Origin: Thalassoglobus neptunius
GTDB lineage: Bacteria > Planctomycetota > Planctomycetia > Planctomycetales > Planctomycetaceae
Length of the DNA stretch: 64,000 nucleotides
NCBI RefSeq assembly: GCF_007859735.1
Contig: NZ_SIHI01000001.1
Location: forward strand, 2,074,119 to 2,138,118
Direction of reading: 5' to 3'
The translations under genes and the position numbers were made by a program. This document shows, piece by piece, positions 17,101 through 25,475 of the stretch (position 1 is its first letter; the number at the start of each line of letters is the position of its first letter). Under the pieces are notes generated by a model that searched no databases, had not been told where the DNA came from, and saw nothing but the letters and a program-made list of their open reading frames with translations.

Positions 17101-18190
17101 CGACTGGCTGGCCGATATCGAAAAGAGAGCTTCGCGTTTAGGGATCGAAACCGAGCGGGCAATTGTTTTCGAAGGAAACATTCCATCCGACTTGAAACGA
17201 AACAAACAATTGCGGCGATTGGCCGAAGAGTGGCGTGAACGCAGCGATCCATTGAGAGCCCCGAAAATCTGGCTCGGTGATGCTGTCGAAATTAAACCTC
17301 CCTCGCTGGTTGCGCTGGATCGACATAGCGGGCGAAATATTCTCGTCGTCGGTCAGGACTCCGAGGCAGCGATGGGAATCCTTCACGCCGCAGCTTTGAG
17401 CATCGTTGCATCGACGTCGCCAACCGAAACCGCGTCGAACACTGAGCAGTTTGAGACCGATCGTCCCGGCAGTTCGACTGATGAGAACGACACAGATCAA
17501 CAAGAAACGCAACGGGACGACGAAGAAGGTTTGGACTCGTTGATCGTGTTGGACGGCAGTTCAGTCGGCAGCGACGATTCCGAGCTGTGGAAGTCATTCC
17601 AGTCGACGATCCCTTGTCCGGTGACGTTGGTTTCTCCGCGCGAGGTCAGTCAGCAGATCGGCAAGATCCATGCAACGTTGCAATCGAGAATGCAAGCGGA
17701 CACCGATCACCATGATCCGGTTGTTGTCGTGATCAGCGATCTATCGAAATTCCGCGACTTGAAGAAAGCCGACGATGACTTTGGCTTGGGAAGCTTCGGG
17801 AGTTCTTCAGAACCGACGACATTGACCGCTGCCCAGATGTTCGCTGAACTCCTGGCGGAAGGACCGCTGCACGCGATTCACTTGATCATCTGGTGTGATT
17901 CTCGAAATAACGTTGACCGGTGGTTCAGTCGTCAGAATTTGAAGGAGCTTGAACAACGGATCGTCCTTCAGATGAATGCGGCGGACTCGAGCCACTTGAT
18001 CGATAGTCCAGCTGCGTCCCGACTCGGAACTCACCGTGCCCTGCTCTATCGCGAAGAAACCGGCGAGGCAGAAAAGTTTCGTCCCTACGGAGTTCCAGGA
18101 ATGGAGTTTCTCAACGAGTTCGGAAATCTCATGCGGTCCGGAGGAGAAGCTGGGTTTGCCACCGATCTGGAAGAATTCACCATTTCGTAA
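14102..18190 (+). CDS. Membrane-anchored coiled-coil FtsK/EccC-like ATPase
   Basis: A protein of about 1362 residues. Residues 1-200 are charged coiled coil; two membrane helices follow (about 200-230 FPALISLIGLIALFAGLVF and 248-273), then another coiled coil (about 300-420). Three FtsK/SpoIIIE-like modules come next. The first (about 500-690) has a DxxxLG-like LTLIDP-type strand and Walker B-like LVIADFP but no Walker A. The second is complete: Walker A AGKTGSGKST (near 778-788), LIDFKKGVEF, Walker B RVLLVVDEFQEF (near 882). The third (about 1070-1350) is degenerate. One active and two decayed modules on a two-helix anchor recall EccC/EssC of type VII secretion, but no WXG100 protein is nearby. 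ATG 14102 is used; GTG 14093 is possible. Function unknown. Confidence 0.85.
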   Translation: MSEFGDLFEQFQHDAQLRHDREEQLRHSMTAPSIRQKELQDQLVALREEYQAKQGELESTRDSSASELTETFQQKLAEIQSLHDSIVKNIQTETDRASKSVERQREDSEWVVESVLDDGSEGSPQRELEKETQSIDRTLVEQDAVLSSKRQRFDEILQAIRKEAPPADLPERDVKDRSEATDRFQEEVQRTDQLIRRFKKLVLAKIFTGFPALISLIGLIALFAGLVFQFADPMIADISGPRMQSNWIGVSTAVGAIAGLVVFGLFFLIATTQRSNLIALISESIEHAGFYRSRFDIYSQKDLAKLSKRTAALQRKIESERQAALERYEEAHRKRLLEIEQSNQERLADEERRFEAEEAEITTEHEAKLQAIQENFDLQLRELNESSLSKIEQKEAELKALQKEQVRSQTEQWVKLKTDWKESAKLFQTAIAAVASEDQATNPEWTETFHSEQWAPSQQLPRGIRLGGLQVDLQEWPVAVSEDIRLAPRTTQFEVPAIVEFPGNASTLFLSSTPEARLQALGALQTMMLRLLLQIPPGKLRFTLIDPIRLGETFGGFMHLSDYDELMVTNRIWTESGQIEQRLADLTEHMENVFQTYLRNEFQTIEEYNQSAGEVAEPYHFLVIADFPAKFSEIAARRLVSIVNSGPRCGVYTLLNLDPTKPMPNQFEVEDILPHMTSFEWKDEHFHPNEPILSRWPIRIQSPPAPDEFTSIVKMVGEASKDARKVEVSFNRIAPQPSDLWSRDSRRELEIPLGRAGATKLQTMKLGRGTSQHMLVAGKTGSGKSTFLHILITNLALYYGPDEVNFFLIDFKKGVEFKDYASFQLPHARVIAIESDREFGVSALQRLDEMLQERGELFRREGVQDIGGYRDANPDKPLPRVLLVVDEFQEFFIEDDRISQSAALLLDRLVRQGRAFGIHVILGSQTLGGAYSLARTTLGQVAVRVALQCSDADAHLILSEENTAARLLTRPGEAIYNDANGMMEGNHPFQIAWISDEQRSDWLADIEKRASRLGIETERAIVFEGNIPSDLKRNKQLRRLAEEWRERSDPLRAPKIWLGDAVEIKPPSLVALDRHSGRNILVVGQDSEAAMGILHAAALSIVASTSPTETASNTEQFETDRPGSSTDENDTDQQETQRDDEEGLDSLIVLDGSSVGSDDSELWKSFQSTIPCPVTLVSPREVSQQIGKIHATLQSRMQADTDHHDPVVVVISDLSKFRDLKKADDDFGLGSFGSSSEPTTLTAAQMFAELLAEGPLHAIHLIIWCDSRNNVDRWFSRQNLKELEQRIVLQMNAADSSHLIDSPAASRLGTHRALLYREETGEAEKFRPYGVPGMEFLNEFGNLMRSGGEAGFATDLEEFTIS

Positions 18191-18221
18191 GAGTCTCTGA
18201 CCGAAACGAGCTTCCTTCGTT

Positions 18222-19385
18222 ATGGCAACTTCTAGTGATTCAGAATTCCCGGCGCTCCTTGGGGGAACTCCTGTCTGCGAAGGCGGGAATTCGGATTGGC
18301 CAATCTGTGATGAATCATTGCAGCTGCGCTTTCGCGAACTGATCGAAACCGGAGCCTGGGGTCGCTATCACGCGGAATATGTAACCGAACTCGAAGAGCG
18401 ACTGAGGACGTTGTACCAGCTGACAAACGTGCAACTGGTTTCGAGTGGCACCGTGGCGATGGAGTTGGCACTGCGTGGACTGAAAATCGCGCCCGGCGAT
18501 CGCGTGTTGATGTCTGCCTATGACTTCAAAGCCAACTTTGTCAACGTTGTCCAACTCGGAGCGATCCCGGTTCTAATTGATATTCGTGATGCTGACGGGC
18601 AGTTGGATGTCGAAAAAATCGCGGCTGCCGCAACGGACAACACGAAAGCGATCATCGTCTCTCATCTGCACGGCGGGCTTGTCGATTTGTCGCGAGTGAC
18701 GAGCGTTGCAGAAGATCTCGGAATTGCAGTGATCGAAGATTGTTGTCAGTTGTCGAGTTGTGCTCGCGATGGCAATTCCGTCGTCGGTTCACAAGCGGAT
18801 GTTTCGATCCTCAGTTTCGGAGGAAGCAAACTGCTCACTTCCGGACGGGGCGGTGCGGTTTTGACCCATCGCGACGATATTGCACAGCGAATCAAAACGT
18901 ATTGCCAGCGAGGGAACCTCGCGTATCCGCTTTCCGAGATGCAAGCTGCTGTTCTCGTCCCGCAATACGAATCGCTTCCGCAGCGACATTGCCAGCGTCA
19001 GGAGTGTGTTGACGCAATTCGTCGCGAGTTAATGGATAGTCATTTATTGCGACCATTCTCCTGTCGAGAGAACTCAATCGCTGACTACTACAAACTCGGG
19101 TTCTGGTATGAGACGCAACAGTTTGAAGGCATGACGCGGGAGCGGTTCTGTGAAGCCATGAAAGCAGAAGGGATTCCGATCAACGTCGGCTTCCCTGCTT
19201 TGCACCGAATTCACTCGAAGCGGCGATTTGAATGTGTCGAGGAATTGACCGTCGCTGATCGCGCGCATGAGCAAATCGTCGTGTTGCACCATCCATTCCT
19301 GTTAGGCGGAGAGCCCGCAGCTCGGCAGTTCTTTCTCGCACTTGACAAGTTGACGCGACACGCGAGGATACTAACTCAACCCTGA
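18222..19385 (+). CDS. DegT/DnrJ/EryC1/StrS family aminotransferase
   Basis: PLP-dependent fold-type I enzyme of the sugar aminotransferase family (387 residues). The expected motifs are present: SSGTVAMELALRGLKIAPGD, the aspartate of VIEDCCQ that contacts the pyridine nitrogen, and the PLP lysine K203 in LSFGGSKLLTSGRGG. Family members aminate keto-sugars for cell-surface glycans or make amino-cyclitols; some are non-catalytic regulators, but the lysine argues for catalysis. It begins 31 bases after the FtsK-like gene and could be cotranscribed, though no sugar-nucleotide genes are nearby. A copy of the family 1 repeat starts two bases after the stop. Confidence 0.85.
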   Translation: MATSSDSEFPALLGGTPVCEGGNSDWPICDESLQLRFRELIETGAWGRYHAEYVTELEERLRTLYQLTNVQLVSSGTVAMELALRGLKIAPGDRVLMSAYDFKANFVNVVQLGAIPVLIDIRDADGQLDVEKIAAAATDNTKAIIVSHLHGGLVDLSRVTSVAEDLGIAVIEDCCQLSSCARDGNSVVGSQADVSILSFGGSKLLTSGRGGAVLTHRDDIAQRIKTYCQRGNLAYPLSEMQAAVLVPQYESLPQRHCQRQECVDAIRRELMDSHLLRPFSCRENSIADYYKLGFWYETQQFEGMTRERFCEAMKAEGIPINVGFPALHRIHSKRRFECVEELTVADRAHEQIVVLHHPFLLGGEPAARQFFLALDKLTRHARILTQP

Positions 19386-19387
19386 TC

Positions 19388-19491
19388 TAGAGCATTTTCT
19401 GATTTGGTGTGCACTCACTCGCACGAGCAAACTCAGCCTGTTACCTGATGAAAAAGTTCAAGCGAGTGCACAGGAAAGAGCAAATTGCTCT
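19388..19491 (+). repeat. Family 1 dispersed repeat, copy A
   Basis: About 104 bases with inverted ends (AGAGCA ... TTGCTCT) and an inner inverted pair (GTGCACTC ... GAGTGCAC). It is nearly identical to copies at 23578 and 59847 and related to one at 28004. It starts two bases after the aminotransferase stop. The right end carries a small palindrome, AGAGCAAATTGCTCT. Confidence 0.85.
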
Positions 19492-19651
19492 CGGGGCTCT
19501 TCATCTCAGGTTTGTCGCGATTCGCGCGAGCGAACGCAGCATTTATCGAACAAAAACGAGTGCAGAGGAATCATGAAAATGACCTCGATCCGTGTGCTCG
19601 TCGATCTATCTTTTGCACAACAGCAACTGACTTTAGAGAGTTTCTCGCGTC

Positions 19652-20209
19652 ATGGATTACAATCAGTTCTTTGAAGAAGCACTTCCGTACTCACAATTTC
19701 TTGAGCGGTACGCAACTCCCGATCAGAACCATCGATGGAGTGAATTTCGCAAGTCGGTCAAACTCACAGCTGCACAAGTTGAGTTGCTCAAGTCATTCAC
19801 TCGCGAGATGAAAGTCCTCGTGATGGCGGGTGCGTGGTGTGGAGACTGCGTTAACCAGTGTCCGATTTTCGATCGCTTCACAGAAGTGAATCCGAAGATT
19901 CGTGTTCACTTCGCTGACCGCGACGACACACCTGATCTCAGTGAGAATTTGAAAACTTGCGGCGGAGCACGAGTTCCAGCATTGGTCTTTCTCAGCGAGG
20001 ATGGACACTTCTGCGGGCGAGCCGGTGATCGGACTCTGTCGAAATGTCGATCAGTGGTTGCTTCACAAGCGGGCGCAGCTTGTCCCACAGGAATCGTTTC
20101 AGGCGATGGACTGACAGCGGCGGTTGTTCAAGACTGGCTGGACGAATTCGAGCGGATTCAGTGGATGCTGCGAACGTCGACACGTCTGCGAAATCTTCAC
20201 GGCGACTGA
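19652..20209 (+). CDS. Thioredoxin-like protein
   Basis: A 185-residue thioredoxin-fold protein with the redox motif WCGDC (about residue 61-65) after a beta strand KVLVMAGA, and the cis-proline loop GGARVPALVFLSEDG. No signal peptide is visible, so it should be cytoplasmic; the family is often annotated as thioredoxin family or TlpA-unrelated single-domain protein. Extra cysteines occur in the C-terminal half (CGRAGDRTLSKCRSVV). Substrates are unknown. The gene stands alone on the plus strand and converges on the acetyltransferase gene, with 88 bases between them. Confidence 0.85.
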   Translation: MDYNQFFEEALPYSQFLERYATPDQNHRWSEFRKSVKLTAAQVELLKSFTREMKVLVMAGAWCGDCVNQCPIFDRFTEVNPKIRVHFADRDDTPDLSENLKTCGGARVPALVFLSEDGHFCGRAGDRTLSKCRSVVASQAGAACPTGIVSGDGLTAAVVQDWLDEFERIQWMLRTSTRLRNLHGD

Positions 20210-20297
20210 TCACTCGACATGAGAGTTTCGTCGTTCGAGGCGTTTGTCGGTTACGGCTTTCTTCACTGTGGAAATATCTTCAACTCCCGAGCCCGCT

Positions 20298-20921
20298 TTA
20301 CGTGGGCGAAGGATGACTTGTTGCTGTCGCGGCCTCTGATGATTTCGGCAGCGGCAGCACAATTTCCCGATAGCTCGTCTTCACGTGTCTGAACCCAATG
20401 GACCGGTAGAGTTCAACGGCCGGTTCATTCTCAGCCGAAACATCGAGATAAACTCGCTGCATTCCAAACGATCGAAAACAGTGAAGGTTCTTCAAAACAA
20501 GTGCGCGACCGAGACCTAAACCTCGGTGTTCCGGAATGATTCCGATGTTCTGAATTGCACCCAATTTGCTGCTTTGTGTGAGCCCCTGAATGGTTCCGCA
20601 AGGAAATTCCGGACGAAAGTCATTCTGAGCAGCACGAATCAGCCAGGTGGATTGCGGAAGAAACGCTTTGTGGTTGGCGATCGATCGCATTAAATCACGA
20701 CAACCGGCAACGGTTCGAAGGGCCGGAAAGATCTGGCTATCCAGTTCATTGTGAAAGCTGAGAAATTTGGCCAGTGCATGCTCATGCAACAATGACGGAT
20801 GCCATTCGGACCAAGTGTAACCGTCAGGCAGATCGGGCCGAGGCAAGCTGACTTCCAGAAAATCGATTTCCATACGAAATCGTTTCAGGAATTTTGGTTG
20901 TAACGATGTCACTGTGCTCAT
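20298..20921 (-). CDS. GNAT-family N-acetyltransferase
   Basis: Acetyl-CoA-dependent acetyltransferase. The acetyl-CoA binding motif A is clear: NIGIIPEHRGLGLGRALVLKN, followed by motif B with YLDVSAENEPAVELYRSIGFRH. The frame extends upstream to TTG 20987; in-frame ATGs at 20936, 20921 and 20873 are possible starts and none has a strong ribosome binding site, so 20921 is a compromise. Substrate is not predictable. The C-terminal tail SSEAATATSHPSPT is low complexity. Confidence 0.8.
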   Translation of the reverse strand: MSTVTSLQPKFLKRFRMEIDFLEVSLPRPDLPDGYTWSEWHPSLLHEHALAKFLSFHNELDSQIFPALRTVAGCRDLMRSIANHKAFLPQSTWLIRAAQNDFRPEFPCGTIQGLTQSSKLGAIQNIGIIPEHRGLGLGRALVLKNLHCFRSFGMQRVYLDVSAENEPAVELYRSIGFRHVKTSYREIVLPLPKSSEAATATSHPSPT

Positions 20922-20987
20922 AATTCTCGAGAGCATTGGGCGAACTGGTTTTTGCAATCTCGCACGAATAACAATCTCAGAGAGCAA

Positions 20988-21371
20988 AGTCGATCGGGCG
21001 AGAGTGCTGGGACGAGCGACTCTCTCTCAGTGTAATCCGGGGCGCTCCTGAGTCAAAATGTGTTCGCCTTGGTCGCGACACTTCTTTCGGATCCAGTTCT
21101 GTCTTCCGGGCTGATTGACAGACCTGTGTCATGCTGCAATGACTGATCGTTTGGCAGAACCGATTCCTTTCAGACAGAATCAGCACATTGGTTTTGGTGG
21201 CCCGACACATCCTCATGATTGGATATGCACCGATTTTGAATTGAACGTTTCATGAAAACTTTCCGGTGTTTGGAATTGCCAAGGCCGGTGAATGACAAGA
21301 ATGTGTGAACCATTGGGATTGAGTTTCAATAAGCGATCGACGTAAACTCAGCCACTCCTTAAAGATCGAAG
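20988..21371. other. Gene-free divergent region
   Basis: About 380-470 bases between the divergent acetyltransferase and AGCS genes, depending on starts. It should contain both promoters. A TTGACA hexamer occurs at 21115-21120 but the matching -10 (AATGAC) is poor. The 79-codon minus-strand frame at 20977-21216 does not look like a gene. I see no repeat or clear hairpin. Confidence 0.4.
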
Positions 21372-21389
21372 TTGCCAACGAGATTGCCC

Positions 21390-23561
21390 ATGAAATTCCC
21401 TGCCAGGCTGATCGCACGGACCATTCTGATTGTGCTGATCATTTGCCCCGTGTTGTATTCTCAAGAAGGGCCACAGATCGAGGCCGAAACTGAAACCCCT
21501 CCGTTGCCAACGGTCGCTCCGATTGTCGACGACCCACCACCTCCGACGGGGTTCGAACGAGTCGATTCGATTTTCAAGAGTGCTGTCACAGCAATTGAAA
21601 CCGTGCTGTTTTACCGGCTCGGGAAGACGGAAAAGGAATACCTCGTTTTTGAGGATGACGCTGTTTACTGGCGAGTTCGGGGCACGGACACTCCCTTTCT
21701 TCCGCTCTCAGAAGACAACGGGTTCAATGCGAGTGAACTCGATGCGTCACAGGTTGAGATCCTCGCTGCTCAGGGGAAACTGGTTGTGGGGGACGTGATC
21801 GAGGGGAAGGAAAAATACTATCGAAACGGTCTCATGAATGGAGAACCGATCGAATACGTGACGGTCAAGCTCGATGGGCCCGAGGGGAATTTCAAGTACG
21901 GAAGCCGGTTTCGGTTTGACCCGACCATTGATGCTTATCGAATCGTTCAGAAGAAACGGAATCTTCCCGGCGAGCAAATCATCTCTCCCACCGAAGCGGA
22001 AGACTGGAATGCTCTTGGCTTTCTCAAACAGAATCCCGATCCGTTTTCGTCGGACAAACCCTACTTGTTCAATGAATCGGTCGGGGGGATTCCGATTGTC
22101 GTTGCCTGGCTGGCCGCAGGGGCGGTCTTCTTCACGCTCTATATGAGAGGCTTCAACATTTGGGGATTTCGGCATGCTGTCGACATTGTTCGAGGCAAGT
22201 ACGACAACCCGGAAGAAGACGGAGAAGTGACTCACTTCCAGGCGCTGGCGTCTGCGCTCTCGGCAACCATCGGGCTGGGGAATATCGCCGGGGTCACAAT
22301 TGCGATGACACTCGGAGGACCGGGAGCTTTCTTCTGGATGCTTCTCTGTGGAATCTTCGGAATGTGTACCAAGTTCACCGAATGTACCCTCGGGCAAAAG
22401 TATCGAAGCGTGAAGCCCGACGGGACTGTTCTCGGCGGACCGATGCGATACTTGAAGGTCGGGCTTCAGGAAAAGGGAATGGGGCCGCTCGGGACCGTTC
22501 TTGCCATTGTCTTCACAGTGATGTGTATTCTCGCCAGCTTTGGCGGGGGGAACATGCTTCAGGCGAATCAGTCAGGAAGTGCCATGCTGCAAATGTTTCA
22601 GCAGAACGATTTGCAGCAGCTCTCAACTCTCAACGACCAAATCAAGGTCGCCGCCGTTGCGGGAGAAGAGGGGGAAATGAAGTCGCTTCAAGCCCGCAAA
22701 CAAGATCTTCAAAACCAGTTGGCTGCCTTCGAGCAGCAGTTCAAGGTGATTTTCGGACTTGTGCTGGCGTTCTTTGTCGGAGCGGTGATTCTCGGTGGGA
22801 TCAAGAGAATCGCAGCAGCTGCGTCGAAGATCGTCCCGACAATGTGCATCGTTTATTCGGCCGCGTGCTTGTACATCATCATTATGCACATTGACCGCGT
22901 TCCCGGATTGATTGCTACCATCTTCACTGAAGCCTTCACCGGTGCAGCGATGGGAGGCGGAATCGTCGGAGTGCTGGTCGTTGGAGTTCAGCGAGCGGCA
23001 TTTAGTAACGAAGCCGGTGCAGGAAGTGCAGCCATCGCTCACAGTGCTGCGAAAACGGAAGAACCGGTTCGAGAAGGCTGCGTCGCTCTTCTGGGACCAT
23101 TCATCGATACCGTCATCGTTTGCTCAATGACCGCGCTCGTGATTCTGATTACCGGAGCATGGGACAATAACGAATGGATCGTCGAGCAAGGTCTGGAAGG
23201 TGCAGCGTTGACGTCACGAGCCTTCAAAGAAGAGATTTCGTGGTTTCCGATGGTGTTGAGTATTGCTGTGACGTTGTTCGCTTACTCAACGATCATTTCG
23301 TGGAGTTACTATGGCGAGAAGGCGTGGGAAACAATCTTTGGTGCAAGAAGCACGATTATCTACAAGTTCCTCGCTGTCATTTGTGTCTTCATTGGGACCA
23401 TTGTGAATCTGGGAAGTGTGCTCGATTTTTCGGACATGATGATCCTCGGAATGGCGTTCCCGAACATTCTCGGGGTCGTTTTGCTGTCGCCATCTGTGCG
23501 AAGTGATCTGCTCAAATACTGGAAACGTTATCAAGCAGGTGACTTCAAAACCTACCGCTGA
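21390..23561 (+). CDS. AGCS sodium:alanine/glycine symporter with extra domains
   Basis: Sodium-coupled amino acid symporter of the alanine-or-glycine:cation family. The signatures are present: ATIGLGNIAGVTIAMTLGG, LGGPMRYL and SNEAGAGSAAIAHSA. It has about 723 residues against roughly 450-550 in most relatives. The excess is an N-terminal signal/anchor (about 1-24) with a 200-residue non-membrane domain before the first transporter helix (GGIPIVVAWLAAGAVFFTLYM), and an inserted charged coiled coil (LSTLNDQIKVAAVAGEEGEM region, about 415-450) between helices. ATG 21390 is preferred to TTG 21372. The N-terminal domain would be periplasmic and may bind ligand. A family 1 repeat follows 16 bases after the stop. 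Confidence 0.9.
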   Translation: MKFPARLIARTILIVLIICPVLYSQEGPQIEAETETPPLPTVAPIVDDPPPPTGFERVDSIFKSAVTAIETVLFYRLGKTEKEYLVFEDDAVYWRVRGTDTPFLPLSEDNGFNASELDASQVEILAAQGKLVVGDVIEGKEKYYRNGLMNGEPIEYVTVKLDGPEGNFKYGSRFRFDPTIDAYRIVQKKRNLPGEQIISPTEAEDWNALGFLKQNPDPFSSDKPYLFNESVGGIPIVVAWLAAGAVFFTLYMRGFNIWGFRHAVDIVRGKYDNPEEDGEVTHFQALASALSATIGLGNIAGVTIAMTLGGPGAFFWMLLCGIFGMCTKFTECTLGQKYRSVKPDGTVLGGPMRYLKVGLQEKGMGPLGTVLAIVFTVMCILASFGGGNMLQANQSGSAMLQMFQQNDLQQLSTLNDQIKVAAVAGEEGEMKSLQARKQDLQNQLAAFEQQFKVIFGLVLAFFVGAVILGGIKRIAAAASKIVPTMCIVYSAACLYIIIMHIDRVPGLIATIFTEAFTGAAMGGGIVGVLVVGVQRAAFSNEAGAGSAAIAHSAAKTEEPVREGCVALLGPFIDTVIVCSMTALVILITGAWDNNEWIVEQGLEGAALTSRAFKEEISWFPMVLSIAVTLFAYSTIISWSYYGEKAWETIFGARSTIIYKFLAVICVFIGTIVNLGSVLDFSDMMILGMAFPNILGVVLLSPSVRSDLLKYWKRYQAGDFKTYR

Positions 23562-23577
23562 CAGGTTCAAATGATTG

Positions 23578-23681
23578 AGAGCATGTTTTGTTTTGGTTTG
23601 CACTCACTCGCACGAGTAGACTCAGCCTTTTTCCCTGATGAAACAGTGCAAGCGAGTGCACAGGAAAGAGCAACTTGCTCT
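23578..23681 (+). repeat. Family 1 dispersed repeat, copy B
   Basis: Same element and orientation as the copy at 19388, about 85% identical by eye, with inverted ends AGAGCA and TTGCTCT. It starts 16 bases downstream of the AGCS symporter stop. Confidence 0.85.
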
Positions 23682-23722
23682 AGTACTGGTTTATCAGTCG
23701 CATCTACACGGACGATCGACTT

Positions 23723-24163
23723 ATGTCTCAGCTCAACTACGATGTGATCGTTGTTCCTGTTGATTTCTCGGAAGAGTCACAGAACGCGCTTCAGACTTCC
23801 CTCGCTCTCGCCGGAGACGTTTCCAAACTCCGCGTGATTCATGTGCTCCCGCCACTGGAAGCCATTTCACCGGCCGTTGTCTGGGGAGACTTGTCAGACG
23901 AACATCGAATCGAAACGGTCACGAAGTTCGCCGAGAAGTTCCTGCAGACTCATGGAGCAACAGGTGCATCGCTCGATATTCGAGTTGGTGGTCCTGCCAA
24001 TGAAATCACCGAGTTCGCCACTGAAGTCAACGCCGATTTGATCGTCGTCTCTTCTCACGGATATCACGGGATGAAGCGATTTCTGCTGGGATCCGTTGCG
24101 GAATCTGTCATTCGTCATGCCGAATGTGCGGTGCTCGTCCTGCGTCGCCAGGATGCCGAATAA
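23723..24163 (+). CDS. Universal stress protein
   Basis: UspA-fold protein of 146 residues, one domain. Strand VIVVPVDFSEESQNAL at the start and the ATP-binding signature G-x2-G-x9-G-S/T (SSHGYHGMKRFLLGSVAESV) near residues 110-130 indicate the ATP-binding class. It is cytoplasmic and probably a stress or energy-state factor; exact role not predictable. It lies 39 bases upstream of lpxK on the same strand, so cotranscription is possible. Confidence 0.92.
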   Translation: MSQLNYDVIVVPVDFSEESQNALQTSLALAGDVSKLRVIHVLPPLEAISPAVVWGDLSDEHRIETVTKFAEKFLQTHGATGASLDIRVGGPANEITEFATEVNADLIVVSSHGYHGMKRFLLGSVAESVIRHAECAVLVLRRQDAE

Positions 24164-24202
24164 GATCGGCTGCATTCCCTGATCCCGTCAAAAAGAGTCG
24201 GA

Positions 24203-25279
24203 ATGCTGGTCAACGAGCACAAATTCCTGGAGGTCATTTGCGGTCGGCAATCAGGAGTCGCTCCCGCGCTGTTGCGCGGTCTGCTCTCTCTTCTGGAACC
24301 GTTTTATCTTGCTGGAGCCCAGTCGAAGAACTTTCTCTTCGACACTGGGTTGAAGAAACCTCAACGCGTCTCGAGTCGAGTCATCTCGATTGGAAACGTC
24401 ACCACTGGAGGGACCGGAAAGACGCCTACCGTCGCTTGGATGTGCGACTTCTTCGAAAGACATCGTCTTCGTCCCGGAATCGTCAGTCGCGGTTATCGGA
24501 GTCTCGATGATGAAGGAAACGATGAACACCGTTTGCTTCAGAAGTTGTGCCCCAATGTCCCCCACTTTCAGAATCGTGATCGAGTGGCAGCGGCTCGACA
24601 ATTGATCGATTCACATCACCCGAACGTCATCATCCTTGATGATGGATTTCAACATCGACGTTTGCACCGTGACCTCGATGTTGTGCTTATCGATTGTTTG
24701 AATCCATGGGGATACGGTCATGTTCTGCCTCGCGGGCTGTTGCGCGAGTCAGCGAGAGGGCTTTCACGGGCAAGCATTGTGCTTCTGACACGGGCGGATC
24801 AGGTGACCGAAGCGGAGAAAGAAATCATCCGCCAACAAGTGCGCAGCTACACAGACTGTCCGGTGGTGTCGAGTCGTTTTGTCCCCACCGGATTGCGGAA
24901 CTCCGGCGGGGAGATTGCGAGCTTTTCTGAACTGCAGGATCAGAAGGTGTTCGCATTTTCGGCGATCGGTCATCCTGAAGCTTTCCGAAGAACGTTGAAC
25001 AGCGTTGGATTCGAACTCGATGATGATCGCTTCCTTCAGTTTCCCGATCATCATCACTACTCGGCTGAGGACTTGTCGAAAATCCTGAAGACAGCGAGTG
25101 CCAAAGATTCGGTTTCACTGATGACGACAGCGAAAGACCTCGTGAAAATTGGTGACGATCGAATCGGAGATCTTCCGGTTTGGGCGATCGAAATTTCACT
25201 GGAGATACTGGATTCTCAGGCAGTCTGGGAAGAAACTCTGTTGAACGCGGCAAGTGACGAGCGGCTCCCCGAGTCTTAA
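24203..25279 (+). CDS. lpxK: Tetraacyldisaccharide 4'-kinase
   Basis: Inner-membrane kinase that phosphorylates the 4' position of the lipid A disaccharide precursor using ATP. It has 358 residues, close to the usual length. A P-loop, GNVTTGGTGKTP (about 68-79), and the family motifs GIVSRGY, ILDDGFQHRRL and VLPRGLLRES are visible, and the N-terminal hydrophobic helix suits membrane association. The rest of the Raetz pathway is not in the window. Its presence supports an outer membrane with lipid A. Confidence 0.95.
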   Translation: MLVNEHKFLEVICGRQSGVAPALLRGLLSLLEPFYLAGAQSKNFLFDTGLKKPQRVSSRVISIGNVTTGGTGKTPTVAWMCDFFERHRLRPGIVSRGYRSLDDEGNDEHRLLQKLCPNVPHFQNRDRVAAARQLIDSHHPNVIILDDGFQHRRLHRDLDVVLIDCLNPWGYGHVLPRGLLRESARGLSRASIVLLTRADQVTEAEKEIIRQQVRSYTDCPVVSSRFVPTGLRNSGGEIASFSELQDQKVFAFSAIGHPEAFRRTLNSVGFELDDDRFLQFPDHHHYSAEDLSKILKTASAKDSVSLMTTAKDLVKIGDDRIGDLPVWAIEISLEILDSQAVWEETLLNAASDERLPES

Positions 25280-25475
25280 TTCATCAATTCGATCGCTTGC
25301 ACTTGAGTGAATGAAACAACTGAACGGATTTGAACTGTTGATGGAAGGGATTCCCTCAATTGGTCAGAAACTCGACCGAAGATCAAATGTTGCAAGTCTG
25401 CAGTGAGGATCTTGAAGCATATTCAAATGTGAATCGGTCGCATTCAATTCGTCCCTTTGTCATTGCCTGAAAACC

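Noticed and set aside
18222-20209. FtsK-like ATPase, aminotransferase and thioredoxin as a defence island
   Set aside because: No nuclease, helicase, methylase or other defence hallmark is present, and the thioredoxin gene is separated by 266 bases and a repeat.
20977-21216. 79-codon minus-strand frame in the acetyltransferase/AGCS gap
   Set aside because: Composition is unlike neighbours, no motif, and it lies in a probable divergent promoter region.
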